A stretch of DNA of 41,975 nt from TWA4 sp051879215 (GTDB lineage: Bacteria; Bacillota; Clostridia; Lachnospirales; Lachnospiraceae), in assembly GCA_051879215.1 (NCBI GenBank), contig JBJELP010000115.1:1-41975 (forward strand). The letters are read 5' to 3'. The notes beneath the pieces are model-generated. The model was not told the origin of the DNA. It worked only from the letters and a program-made list of their open reading frames with translations, and searched no databases. A program made the translations under genes and the position numbers. Shown here in pieces: positions 33,845-41,975 of the stretch; position 1 is the first letter of the stretch, and each line of letters starts with the position of its first letter.

Positions 33845-36835
33845 ATGGGAGATAGAATGACACCGATTCCCTTTGGGAATTTAATGAACTGGGTACTGAC
33901 AGAACAGAAGAACAGAAAAACCGTATTTGGCGTACGGAAGACATATCAGGCGGATCCCGGCCATTATCTGCATATTTTCGGCGAAAAGATCGAAACACCC
34001 TTTGGCCCCGCAGCAGGTCCCAATACACAGCTGGCACAGAATATCATTGCTGCCTATCTGTCCGGAAGCCGTTTCTTCGAACTGAAAACCGTACAGATTC
34101 TGGACGGTGAAGATCTGCCTGTGAGCAAACCCTGTATTCTGGCAGATGATGAGTGCTACAACTGTGAATGGTCTACCGAATTATATGTGCCCCAGGCGTA
34201 TGCAGAATATGTGAAGGCATGGGTGGCTCTGAAGGCACTGTCAAAGGAATGGAACCTGGGTGCAGCAGACGGATTTGTATTCAACATCAGCGTGGGGTAT
34301 GATCTGGCCGGTATCAAGTCACCGAAGATTGATACATACTTAAATGACATGATAGAGGCAAAGGATCATCCTGTATTCAAAGAATGTATTCAGTGGCTGA
34401 AGGATCATCAGGATCAGTTTACCAACCTGACCATGGAAGATATTGAAAACATTCCTTCCGATATCTGCAAATCCGCAACCGTTTCCACTCTTCATGGCTG
34501 CCCGCCTCAGGAAATTGAAAGCATTGCTTCTTACTTATTAAAAGAGAAGAAGTTAAATACTTTTGTAAAATGTAATCCGACTCTTCTCGGTTATGAAAAA
34601 GCCCGTTCCATCATGGACAGCATGGGATATGATTATGTGGCATTTGGAGATTTCCATTTTAAGGATGACCTTCAGTTTGAAGATGCGGTTCCCATGCTTG
34701 GTCGTTTAAAGACACTGGCAGAAGAACTGAATCTGGAATTCGGTGTGAAGATTACCAATACCTTCCCGGTGGATGTTACAAGAAATGAACTTCCCAGTGA
34801 AGAAATGTACATGTCCGGCAAGTCATTGTGTGCACTTTCTCTGAATACCGCATACATTCTCAGTGAAGCATTCAAGGGTACTCTGCGTATCTCCTATTCC
34901 GGCGGTGCAGAATACTTCAATATTGATAAGATTTACAATCTGGGTATCTGGCCCATCACCGTGGCTACCACATTGCTGAAACCCGGCGGATACAACAGAA
35001 ATGTACAGATTGCAGAAAAACTGGCTGCTCTTCCCTATGGCGAATTCAAAGGAGTGGATGTGGATGGACTGGCAGCACTGATTAAAGAAATCATGCAGGA
35101 TCCTCATCATGTGAAGCCCATCAAACCTCTGCCGACACGCAAGATGAACAGCAAGGTTCCGCTGATCGACTGCTTTACAGCTCCCTGCTCCGAAGGATGT
35201 CCCATTCATCAGGATATTCCCACTTATATCAAGCTGCTTTCCGAAGGCAGAAGCGAAGAGGCGCTGGAAGTAATCCTGGATAAGAATCCTCTGCCGTTTA
35301 TGACCGGTACCCTTTGCAATCACGTATGTATGACCAAGTGCAGCAGAAACTTCTATGAAGAACCCGTTGCCATCCGCAAAGCAAAACTGCAGGCGGCAAA
35401 TGAAGGATACGAAGCTGTTCTGGCAAAGATTCATCCTCCGGTTTCCAATGGAAAGAAAGCTGCTATCATCGGTGCAGGTCCTGCGGGTATTGCAGCAGCA
35501 GCATTCCTGGCAAAGGGAGGCATGAAGGTAACTGTATTTGACAAGGATAAGAATCCCGGCGGTACCGTCCGCAACATTATTCCCGGTTTCCGTATTGATG
35601 AACAGGTCATCCAGAAGGATGTGGCTCTGGCAAAGGCATACGGTGCAGAATTTGTAACAGGAAAGGAAATTACCGATCTGAATGTGCTGAAACAGGAAGG
35701 CTATGAAGTAATTCTGCTGGCCATCGGTGCACATAAAGCAATGGAACTGGGCATCGACACCGAACGGGAACTGAATGCAGGTCATTTCCTCCGCAGTGCA
35801 AAGGCAGATCCTGCCTGTGTAAAACTGGGCAAACATGTGGTTGTAATCGGTGCAGGTAATACCGCAATGGATGCAGCCCGTATGGCAAAACGCATCGAAG
35901 GTGTGGAAGATGTTACCGTTGTATACAGAAGAACCAAGCGTTATATGCCGGCTGATGAAGAGGAATTAAAGGAAGCAATGGAAGATGGCGTAATCTTCCG
36001 TGAACTGCTGGCACCGAAGAAGCAGAAAGATGGAATTCTGGTCTGCAATAAGGTTGTCCTTGGGGAAATGGATGAAAGCGGAAGACAGAAACCCGTTGTT
36101 ACCGATGAAGAAGTTGAGGTTCTGGCTGACACTGTAATCGCATCCTTAGGTGAAGGAATTGACAGCAGCGTATATGAAAAATTCGGCATCGAACTGGGTG
36201 CAAAGGGTACACCGGTTCTGAATCCGGAAACCATGGAAACCACAACAGCCGGTGTTTATGCCATCGGTGACGGTGCTGTAAAGGCTTCCACCATTGTAAA
36301 TGCCATCCGTGATGCACAGAAAGCAGCTTATGCAATTCTGGGTCAGGAACAGAAAGCAGCTATCGTTGTGGATACCGATGTGAATGCAGCTGCAGATAAG
36401 AAGGGTATTCTGGTTCACTCCGCCGATGCGGCAGGTGAAGGACAGAGATGTCTGGAATGCCATAAGATCTGTGAAAACTGTGTGGATGTATGTCCCAACC
36501 GTGCAAATGTGACCATTCAGGTACCCGGCAAGGCTATGCCCGCCATCGTCCATGTGGATTACATGTGCAACGAATGCGGCAACTGCAAGAGCTTCTGCCC
36601 TTACAGCAGTGCACCGTATCAGGATAAATTCACCTTATTTGCAAATGAAGCAGATTTCGAAAACAGCAAAAACAACGGATATGTGGTTCTGAACCGTGAA
36701 ACCATGGAAGTAAAGGTTCGTCTCTTTGGTCAGGTAACCGATTATCAGCTGAAAGACAGTTCCTGTACACTGGTACCGGGTCTGAAGGATATCATCCTGA
36801 CAATTGATCAGGACTACAGCTACTTATATTTATAA
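33845..36835 (+). CDS. ygfK: YgfK: large Fe-S flavoenzyme, putative reductase of the purine pathway
   Basis: This 996-residue protein is often labelled a putative selenate reductase subunit, but its layout resembles dihydropyrimidine dehydrogenase. It has an N-terminal TIM-barrel-like region (about 1-430, with FGPAAGPNTQLAQN), a GltD-like N-terminal Fe-S region (APCSEGCPIHQDIPT, TLCNHVCMTKCSRN), an FAD motif AAIIGAGPAGIAAAA, an NAD(P) motif VVIGAGNTAMDAAR, and C-terminal cysteine clusters (CLECHKICENCVDVCP, CNECGNCKSFCP). The start at 33845 has AAAGGAG ahead; the frame from 33800 adds 15 unlikely residues. It probably reduces a purine ring or intermediate with electrons from NAD(P)H or ferredoxin. 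It is indispensable in the known urate cluster. Reaction and electron donor are inferred. Confidence 0.93.
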   Translation: MGDRMTPIPFGNLMNWVLTEQKNRKTVFGVRKTYQADPGHYLHIFGEKIETPFGPAAGPNTQLAQNIIAAYLSGSRFFELKTVQILDGEDLPVSKPCILADDECYNCEWSTELYVPQAYAEYVKAWVALKALSKEWNLGAADGFVFNISVGYDLAGIKSPKIDTYLNDMIEAKDHPVFKECIQWLKDHQDQFTNLTMEDIENIPSDICKSATVSTLHGCPPQEIESIASYLLKEKKLNTFVKCNPTLLGYEKARSIMDSMGYDYVAFGDFHFKDDLQFEDAVPMLGRLKTLAEELNLEFGVKITNTFPVDVTRNELPSEEMYMSGKSLCALSLNTAYILSEAFKGTLRISYSGGAEYFNIDKIYNLGIWPITVATTLLKPGGYNRNVQIAEKLAALPYGEFKGVDVDGLAALIKEIMQDPHHVKPIKPLPTRKMNSKVPLIDCFTAPCSEGCPIHQDIPTYIKLLSEGRSEEALEVILDKNPLPFMTGTLCNHVCMTKCSRNFYEEPVAIRKAKLQAANEGYEAVLAKIHPPVSNGKKAAIIGAGPAGIAAAAFLAKGGMKVTVFDKDKNPGGTVRNIIPGFRIDEQVIQKDVALAKAYGAEFVTGKEITDLNVLKQEGYEVILLAIGAHKAMELGIDTERELNAGHFLRSAKADPACVKLGKHVVVIGAGNTAMDAARMAKRIEGVEDVTVVYRRTKRYMPADEEELKEAMEDGVIFRELLAPKKQKDGILVCNKVVLGEMDESGRQKPVVTDEEVEVLADTVIASLGEGIDSSVYEKFGIELGAKGTPVLNPETMETTTAGVYAIGDGAVKASTIVNAIRDAQKAAYAILGQEQKAAIVVDTDVNAAADKKGILVHSADAAGEGQRCLECHKICENCVDVCPNRANVTIQVPGKAMPAIVHVDYMCNECGNCKSFCPYSSAPYQDKFTLFANEADFENSKNNGYVVLNRETMEVKVRLFGQVTDYQLKDSSCTLVPGLKDIILTIDQDYSYLYL

Positions 36836-36864
36836 AAAAGGGATACAGGGATACCGGTCGTGTG

Positions 36865-36882
36865 CTTCATGTCTGCATGAAG
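36865..36882 (+). other. Hairpin between ygfK and hyuA
   Basis: CTTCATG (36865-36871) pairs with CATGAAG (36876-36882) around TCTG; flanking CCGG/CCGG words may extend it. No U tract follows. It may be an mRNA processing or stability element inside the operon. Confidence 0.4.
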
Positions 36883-36913
36883 TGCATGGCCGGGAATCCG
36901 GGAAAAAGTGAAA

Positions 36914-38293
36914 ATGAATAAAAAATATCTGATTAAAAATGGTACTGTCGTATCTGCCGCTGAGAGCAGAAAGGCGGATATTCTGATTGCAGGCGAAAAA
37001 ATAGAAGCAGTTGGTGTCCATCTGGAATGTGAAGATGCGCAGGTGATCGATGCGGAAGGAAAATATATTTTCCCGGGCTTTATTGATACGCATACTCATT
37101 TTGATCTGGATGCGGGAGATTTTCATACGGCAGATGATTTTTATACCGGCACCAAAGCAGCAGTCTGCGGCGGAACCACCACGATTCTGGATTTTACTAC
37201 CCAGGAAAAGGGGCAGAGTCTGAAAGAAGCATTGAATGTGTGGAACCGCATGGCAGATGGCAGCAGTTCCTGTGATTTCGGCTTCCATATGTCCATTACG
37301 GACTGGAATGATTCCGTGAAAGAAGAACTGAAGGATATGTCTTTGCTGGGAGTGCCCTCCTACAAGCTGTATATGGCCTATGACAATCTGAAGGTCAATG
37401 ATCAGGAATTATATGAAATTCTGTCAGCTGTGGAAAACGAACAGGGAATCATTGGTGTCCACTGTGAAAATGGAGAAATCATCAAGGCAATTACGGCGGA
37501 GTTAAAGGCAGACTGTGAAAACAGTGTGGCCCTTCATCCGAAGAGCCGGCCGGCGGAAGCAGAGGCGGAAGCCATTCACCGGCTTCTGGTTCTGGCAAAA
37601 CTGGCGGGAACACCGGTCAATATTGTTCATCTGAGTTCTGCTCTGGGATTACAGGAGATTCGAAGAGCAAGAGCAGAGGGGCAGAAGGTTTTTGCGGAAA
37701 CCTGTCCCCAGTATCTGCTGCTGGAAGATTCTGTATATGATCGTCCCGGATTCGAAGGTGCAGCCTATGTCTGCTCCCCGCCGATCCGCAAGACAGAAGA
37801 TCGGGAAGCACTCTGGGAAGCCATTGCAGCGGGAGAAATCGACATGATCGGAACCGATCACTGCAGTTTCCATATGGAAACGCAGAAAACCAGAGGGAAA
37901 GACGATTTTACCAGAATACCCGGGGGAATGCCCGGTGTGGAACACCGGCCGGTTCTTTTTTACACAGCAGGTGTAAAGAATCGGAAAATCCCTGTGGAAA
38001 TGATGTGCAATCTGCTTTCCGAACGACCTGCCAGACTCTTTGGCATGTATCCGCAGAAAGGCGTGATCAAAGAAGGCAGTGATGCGGATCTGGTGATCTG
38101 GGATCCGGATGAAGAGTGGACAATTACCGCAGAGCATCAGATCCAGAACGTGGACCATACACCCTATGAGGGAATGAAAGTATGCGGCATGCCGGAGAAG
38201 GTATTTTTAAGAGGCTGTCTGACTGCTGAAAACGGTAAAATGGTCAGAGAGCTTGGAGGCCGCTACGTATATCGGGGAAAAAGACAATTATAA
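36914..38293 (+). CDS. hyuA: Hydantoinase / dihydropyrimidinase family hydrolase
   Basis: This 459-residue protein is a cyclic amidohydrolase of the dihydropyrimidinase family. Its two-metal site is visible: His60 and His62 (DTHTHFD), the carboxylated Lys151 (SYKLYMAY), His183 (GVHCENG), His239 (NIVHLSS) and Asp315 (GTDHC). It should open a reduced ring, the step after reduction by YgfK. The ATG at 36914 or a GTG at 36908 can start it; neither has a strong ribosome site, so translation may be weak or coupled. It corresponds to E. coli hyuA in position. Substrate (dihydropurine-derived hydantoin or pyrimidine) is inferred from the cluster. Confidence 0.92.
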   Translation: MNKKYLIKNGTVVSAAESRKADILIAGEKIEAVGVHLECEDAQVIDAEGKYIFPGFIDTHTHFDLDAGDFHTADDFYTGTKAAVCGGTTTILDFTTQEKGQSLKEALNVWNRMADGSSSCDFGFHMSITDWNDSVKEELKDMSLLGVPSYKLYMAYDNLKVNDQELYEILSAVENEQGIIGVHCENGEIIKAITAELKADCENSVALHPKSRPAEAEAEAIHRLLVLAKLAGTPVNIVHLSSALGLQEIRRARAEGQKVFAETCPQYLLLEDSVYDRPGFEGAAYVCSPPIRKTEDREALWEAIAAGEIDMIGTDHCSFHMETQKTRGKDDFTRIPGGMPGVEHRPVLFYTAGVKNRKIPVEMMCNLLSERPARLFGMYPQKGVIKEGSDADLVIWDPDEEWTITAEHQIQNVDHTPYEGMKVCGMPEKVFLRGCLTAENGKMVRELGGRYVYRGKRQL

Positions 38294-38299
38294 ACATTA

Positions 38300-38327
38300 C
38301 AGCAGTTCAGGATTTTCTGAACTGCTG
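38300..38327. other. Perfect hairpin after hyuA, terminator-like without U tract
   Basis: CAGCAGTTCAG (38300-38310) and CTGAACTGCTG (38317-38327) form an 11-bp stem with a GATTTT loop, followed by CTGAAAACG. It may act as a partial terminator or 3' stabiliser, setting off ridA and xdhD. An AT-rich stretch at 38340-38370 could hold a promoter, but I see no clear -35. Confidence 0.5.
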
Positions 38328-38387
38328 CTGAAAACGAAAAAAATACTTTATATATAAAATAAAAATGAATGAAAAGGAGATTGTGAC

Positions 38388-38768
38388 ATGAAAAAAGAAT
38401 CCATCAACGTATCAGGTGCACCTGCAGCAGTAGGCCCTTATGTACATGCAGTAAAGGCAGGAGAAATGATTTTTATTTCCGGTCAGCTGGGTCTGAATCC
38501 TCTGACAGGAGAATTTCCGGAAGGTGTGGAAGCACAGACCAGAATGAGTCTTGATAATATGAAGACAATCCTGGAAGCGCTGGATTCCGATTTTGACCAT
38601 GTGGTTAAGACCGGTATTTTCCTGGATGATATGAATGATTTTGCACAGGTCAATGCAATTTATGCTGAATATTTCAAAAATGAATTTCCGGCAAGATCCT
38701 GTGTACAGGTTGCAAAATTGCCGAAGGGCGGTCTGGTGGAAATCGAAGCCATTGCAGTTGTAAAATAG
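38388..38768 (+). CDS. ridA: RidA family enamine/imine deaminase
   Basis: This 126-residue protein matches the RidA (YjgF/YER057c) family in length and motifs: APAAVGPYVHAVKAG, ISGQLGLNPLTGEF and the C-terminal RSCVQVAKLPKGGLVEIEAIAV with its conserved Arg and Glu. RidA hydrolyses reactive 2-aminoacrylate to pyruvate and ammonia. DpaL in the same cluster produces 2-aminoacrylate, so a direct protective or productive role is plausible. AAAGGAG precedes the start. It lies between hyuA and xdhD and is followed 61 bases later by the next gene, with an operator-like dyad in between. Other members act on different imines, so a purine-specific reaction cannot be excluded. Confidence 0.9.
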   Translation: MKKESINVSGAPAAVGPYVHAVKAGEMIFISGQLGLNPLTGEFPEGVEAQTRMSLDNMKTILEALDSDFDHVVKTGIFLDDMNDFAQVNAIYAEYFKNEFPARSCVQVAKLPKGGLVEIEAIAVVK

Positions 38769-38781
38769 TTTTTTACCGTGT

Positions 38782-38799
38782 GTAGATTGAACAATCGAA
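38782..38799 (+). promoter_or_regulatory. Operator-like dyad, site D, upstream of xdhD
   Basis: GTAGATTGAACAATCGAA matches site C at 13 of 18 bases and keeps the same core and dyad centre (GATTG-AA-CAATC). It lies 30 bases before the xdhD start. It is the weakest of the four copies. Confidence 0.4.
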
Positions 38800-38829
38800 C
38801 TATTTGCACAGGATTAAAGGAGAAGGTAT

Positions 38830-41385
38830 ATGTATCAGATTCAAGTCAACGGACAGATCTATCAGGTAAACGGTGATGGTAAACTGATGCCTTTTCTTCG
38901 GGATGTATGCAAATGCAAGTCGGTAAAAGACGGCTGCAGTGAAGGTGCCTGCGGAACCTGTCATATACTGGTTGACGGGCAGGCAGTCAAGGCATGTATT
39001 CCGACTCTTTCCATGATGGATGGAAGATCCATTATCACAGTGGAAGGATTGACAGAGGAGGAAAAAGAATTATACGCATATTCATTTGCAGAAGCAGGTG
39101 CTGTTCAGTGCGGTTTCTGTATTCCGGGTATGGTCATCTGTGCCAAAGGATTGCTGGATATCAATGATCATCCCACAAGAGAAGAAATCGGATATGCATT
39201 ACGCAATAATATTTGCCGTTGTACCGGTTATAAAAAAATCGTGGATGCAGTGGAACTGGCCGCGAAATTAAAGAGAGAAGGAAACGGAATTCCTGAAAAG
39301 AACTTCACATGGAAGCTTGGGGAAAGTGTTCATCGTGTGGATGCCCGGGAAAAAATCCTCGGCTATGGCGAATATGTGGATGACGTGGAAGTGGAAGGTA
39401 TGATTTATGCCAGTGCAGTCCGTTCTGCCTATCCCAGAGCCAGAGTACTTGGCATCCATACCGAGAAAGCCCTTGCACTGAAGGGTGTGACGGCAGTATA
39501 TACTGCAGCGGATATTCCCGGCAGTGTGAAGGTGGGACATCTGGTTCAGGACTGGGATACCATGATTCCGGTGGGAGAGATTACCCGATATCTGGGTGAT
39601 GCTGTGGCCCTGGTTGTGGCCGAGACACCGGAAATTCTGGAAAAAGCAAAAAAACTTGTAAAAGTGGATTATGAGGAACTTCCTTTTGTGAACAGTCCCT
39701 ATGAGGCCATGAAGGAAGATGCGCCGCTGGTACATGCTTCCGGAAATCTTCTGGCCCATAAGCACGTGAGCAGAGGAAATGCAGATGCAGCCATTGAAAA
39801 ATCCCGCTATGTTCTGACTGAAAAATTCAGTACACCCTATACAGAACATGCTTTTCTGGAGCCCGAATGCAGTGTGGCCATGCCTTATGAAGACGGGGTG
39901 CTGATTTATTCCACCGATCAGGGAACCTATGATACCCAGAGAGAGTGTTCCGTGATGCTGGGATTACCCAAAGAGAAAGTCAGAGTTGTCAATAAACTGG
40001 TTGGCGGCGGCTTCGGCGGAAAGGAAGATATGAGTGTGCAGCACCATGCAGCCCTGGCCGCATGGCTGACCGGCCGTCCGGTGAAAGTCAAATTGACACG
40101 TCAGGAAAGCATTCTGATTCATCCCAAACGCCATCCCATGGATATGGAATTTACGGTGGGATGTGATGAAAATGGTATCATTCAGGGGGTTAAGGCAACG
40201 GTTATTGCAGATACCGGTGCATATGCATCTCTGGGTGGCCCGGTACTGGAACGTGCCTGTACCCATGCAGCAGGCCCTTATCACTATCAGAACTTTGATA
40301 TCGATGGAAAAGCTTACTATACCAACAATCCACCCGCAGGTGCATTTCGCGGCTTTGGTGTAACACAGACCTGCTTCGGCATGGAACTGATGTTAACCAG
40401 AATGGCGGAAATGGTGGGAATCAGTCCCTGGGAAATCCGCTACCGCAATGCTATCCGTCCGGGAGAGGCACTTCCCAACGGACAGATCGTGGATGAATCC
40501 ACCGGTCTTGTGGAAACGCTGGAAGCGGTAAAAGAAGTCTTTGAACAGAATCCCAACGCGGGAATCGCATGTGCCATGAAAAATGCAGGTGTCGGCGTGG
40601 GAATTCCGGATTACGGCCGTGTGAAACTGGTGGTAAAGGATGGAAAGGTACATGTTCGTTCCGGTGCTTCCTGTATCGGACAGGGCTGCGGAACGGTATT
40701 TCTCCAGATGGTGGTGGAAACCACCGGACTGGACCGGGATCTTCTGGTGTACGAAGCCTCCAATACCATCAATGCTCCCGATTCCGGAACCACATCCGGT
40801 TCCAGACAGACCACCGTGTCCGGTGAAGCTGCCTGCAGAGCAGGTCGTCTGCTGAAGGAAGCATTGAAAGATCATACCCTTGAGGAACTGGAAGGACAGG
40901 AATTCTACGGCGAATATCTGGCAAAGACCGATCCCCTGGGAGCTGATGTTCCGAACCCGGTTTCCCATGTGGCCTATGGTTATGCAACACAGGTCTGCAT
41001 TCTGGATGAGGACGGACGGATTAAAAAGATTGTTGCGGCCCACGATGTGGGAAGGGCAGTGAATCCCAGGGCAGTTGAAGGGCAGATCGAGGGAGGCGTT
41101 GTCATGTCGGTTGGTTTCGCCCTGAGAGAACGGTATGAACTGAAAGACTGCAAACCCATATCCAGATATGGAACACTGGGGCTGTTCCGAGCCCATGAGG
41201 TGCCGGAAGTGGAAAGTATCATTGTAGAAAAAGCAGGTCTGAATGTATCCTGCGGAGCCATCGGAATCGGTGAAATTACCTCCATTCCCACCGCACCGGC
41301 CATTGCAGCTGCTTACTATAAGTATGATGGAAAATTCCGTACCAGTCTTCCGCTGGCTGATACACCGTATGCAGAAAAGGAGTAA
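38830..41385 (+). CDS. xdhD: Fused Fe-S/molybdenum hydroxylase, XdhD-type
   Basis: This 851-residue protein joins two parts. Residues 1-155 hold both [2Fe-2S] clusters (DGCSEGACGTCHI; QCGFCIPGM and ICRCTGY). The rest is the Mo-binding subunit with GGGFGGKED, GAFRGFGVTQ and GAIGIGEI, whose Glu815 is the expected catalytic base. It resembles selenium-dependent xanthine dehydrogenases and E. coli XdhD, though it is shorter. It would hydroxylate or, in reverse, reduce purines (urate/xanthine). It has no FAD domain and no FAD subunit follows; a polyferredoxin gene begins six bases after its stop instead. AAAGGAGAAGG precedes the start. Known selenium use by relatives involves a labile cofactor, not selenocysteine, so it cannot be read here. 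Confidence 0.92.
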   Translation: MYQIQVNGQIYQVNGDGKLMPFLRDVCKCKSVKDGCSEGACGTCHILVDGQAVKACIPTLSMMDGRSIITVEGLTEEEKELYAYSFAEAGAVQCGFCIPGMVICAKGLLDINDHPTREEIGYALRNNICRCTGYKKIVDAVELAAKLKREGNGIPEKNFTWKLGESVHRVDAREKILGYGEYVDDVEVEGMIYASAVRSAYPRARVLGIHTEKALALKGVTAVYTAADIPGSVKVGHLVQDWDTMIPVGEITRYLGDAVALVVAETPEILEKAKKLVKVDYEELPFVNSPYEAMKEDAPLVHASGNLLAHKHVSRGNADAAIEKSRYVLTEKFSTPYTEHAFLEPECSVAMPYEDGVLIYSTDQGTYDTQRECSVMLGLPKEKVRVVNKLVGGGFGGKEDMSVQHHAALAAWLTGRPVKVKLTRQESILIHPKRHPMDMEFTVGCDENGIIQGVKATVIADTGAYASLGGPVLERACTHAAGPYHYQNFDIDGKAYYTNNPPAGAFRGFGVTQTCFGMELMLTRMAEMVGISPWEIRYRNAIRPGEALPNGQIVDESTGLVETLEAVKEVFEQNPNAGIACAMKNAGVGVGIPDYGRVKLVVKDGKVHVRSGASCIGQGCGTVFLQMVVETTGLDRDLLVYEASNTINAPDSGTTSGSRQTTVSGEAACRAGRLLKEALKDHTLEELEGQEFYGEYLAKTDPLGADVPNPVSHVAYGYATQVCILDEDGRIKKIVAAHDVGRAVNPRAVEGQIEGGVVMSVGFALRERYELKDCKPISRYGTLGLFRAHEVPEVESIIVEKAGLNVSCGAIGIGEITSIPTAPAIAAAYYKYDGKFRTSLPLADTPYAEKE

Positions 41386-41391
41386 CAGGAT

Positions 41392-41859
41392 ATGGCAAAA
41401 AGTATGTTGAAATCCAGAAAAGCTTTTGTGGCCTGCAGCGGCGGAAGCAGAAATCATCATTGCAGTGATGGCTGCATGGCATGCTCCGGCTGTATCGAAG
41501 CCTGCAAAAAAGAAGCCATTTTTTATAATGAAAACGGTGCTGCTGAGGTAGATGCGGCAAAATGCATCGGCTGCGGTCTGTGTGTGAAAGCCTGCCCTCA
41601 GGATCTGATTCATCTGCGGAATGAATGGAATCCTTTTTATGTACGGTGTTCCGGACATTTGAAAGGATCCAAAGCAAAGGAGGCATGCGAGGTCAGCTGC
41701 ATCCAGTGTGGATTGTGTGCAAAGAACTGCCCCGCCGATGCGGTTTCTGTGGATAACGGTGCAGCAATCATCAATGAAAAACGTTGTTTATCCTGCGGCA
41801 ATTGTGTGGTAAAATGTCCACGCGGCATCATAAAGGATGCAAGGAACATTATTAAATGA
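41392..41859 (+). CDS. Polyferredoxin with four [4Fe-4S] motifs
   Basis: This 155-residue protein carries four C-x2-C-x2-C-x3-C motifs: CMACSGCIEAC, CIGCGLCVKAC, CIQCGLCAKNC and CLSCGNCVVKC, so up to four [4Fe-4S] clusters. It resembles RnfB-type or hydrogenase-associated ferredoxins and has no membrane segment. It starts six bases after xdhD and is probably co-translated with it. The likely job is to carry electrons between the FAD-less hydroxylase, YgfK and the cell's ferredoxin pool. A hairpin begins at its stop codon. Cysteine pattern is seen; partner identity is inferred from adjacency. Confidence 0.88.
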   Translation: MAKSMLKSRKAFVACSGGSRNHHCSDGCMACSGCIEACKKEAIFYNENGAAEVDAAKCIGCGLCVKACPQDLIHLRNEWNPFYVRCSGHLKGSKAKEACEVSCIQCGLCAKNCPADAVSVDNGAAIINEKRCLSCGNCVVKCPRGIIKDARNIIK

Positions 41860-41910
41860 GCCAAGGGACAAACGGGCATAAAATACATGCTTGCATGACG
41901 TGAGGCTCAT
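41856..41910 (+). terminator. Possible terminator after the polyferredoxin gene
   Basis: ATGAGCC (41856-41862, overlapping the stop) pairs with GGCTCAT (41904-41910), enclosing a smaller CATGC-TT-GCATG hairpin, followed by TTAT. The U tract is weak. I see no gene in the rest of the window (41911-41975). Confidence 0.4.
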
Positions 41911-41975
41911 TTATCGGATAATTGGTTTGAGTGTCAGAACTGATTCTCTTTTCTGCCCATAGCATACCAGGGCAT

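Overview
The window looks like part of a draft assembly from an anaerobic Bacillota (Clostridia, probably a gut Lachnospiraceae relative). Reasons: strong AGGAGG ribosome sites, AT-rich sigma-A type promoters, oxygen-sensitive Fe-S and molybdenum enzymes, SLH-domain surface proteins, and moderate GC. Two runs of exactly 100 N (10537-10636 and 28547-28646) are scaffold gaps. I cannot name the species from sequence alone.

Layout. (1) 3-3183: 3' end of a molybdenum hydroxylase locus: a cut-off [2Fe-2S] subunit, the Mo-binding subunit and a MocA-type cofactor nucleotidyltransferase. (2) 3232-6921: a large HTH regulator of unknown ligand and a solitary AMP-forming ligase, each closed by a terminator. 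(3) 7033-12759: a giant secreted protein with a transglutaminase-like domain, collapsed 89-residue tandem repeats and three SLH domains. (4) 12821-22626: a colinear, mostly overlapping cell-wall polysaccharide operon: TagA/WecG-type transferase, wecC, wecB, GT4, GT2, Stealth phosphotransferase, polysaccharide pyruvyl transferase, Wzx flippase and acetyltransferase. (5) 22642-24204 (minus): a second transglutaminase-like/SLH protein. (6) 24370-26033: a GH1 6-phospho-beta-glucosidase with its own strong promoter. (7) 26262-41859: a complete anaerobic purine/urate catabolic cluster arranged divergently. On the minus strand are a YheO/DauR-like regulator, dpaL (ygeX), ygeY, ygeW and carbamate kinase. 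On the plus strand are ssnA, ygfK, hyuA, a RidA protein, a fused xdhD-type hydroxylase and a four-cluster polyferredoxin.

How they fit. Regions 1 and 7 probably act together: hydroxylases and YgfK carry out redox steps on purines, SsnA and HyuA hydrolyse C-N bonds and open rings, YgeW/YgeY/carbamate kinase recover carbamoyl phosphate as ATP, and DpaL yields pyruvate and ammonia while RidA clears 2-aminoacrylate. The ygeX-ygeY-ygeW-ygfK-ssnA-hyuA-xdhD set is already known from gut anaerobes that consume uric acid. What seems less described here is an 18-bp dyad (core GATYGANYAATC) seen four times, only in intergenic DNA of this cluster, plus the RidA, polyferredoxin and YheO-like additions. 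Regions 3-5 probably form a ligand/receptor pair: SLH domains are known to bind pyruvylated ManNAc-containing wall polymers, and the operon between the two SLH genes encodes ManNAc supply, a ManNAc-type transferase and a pyruvyl transferase.
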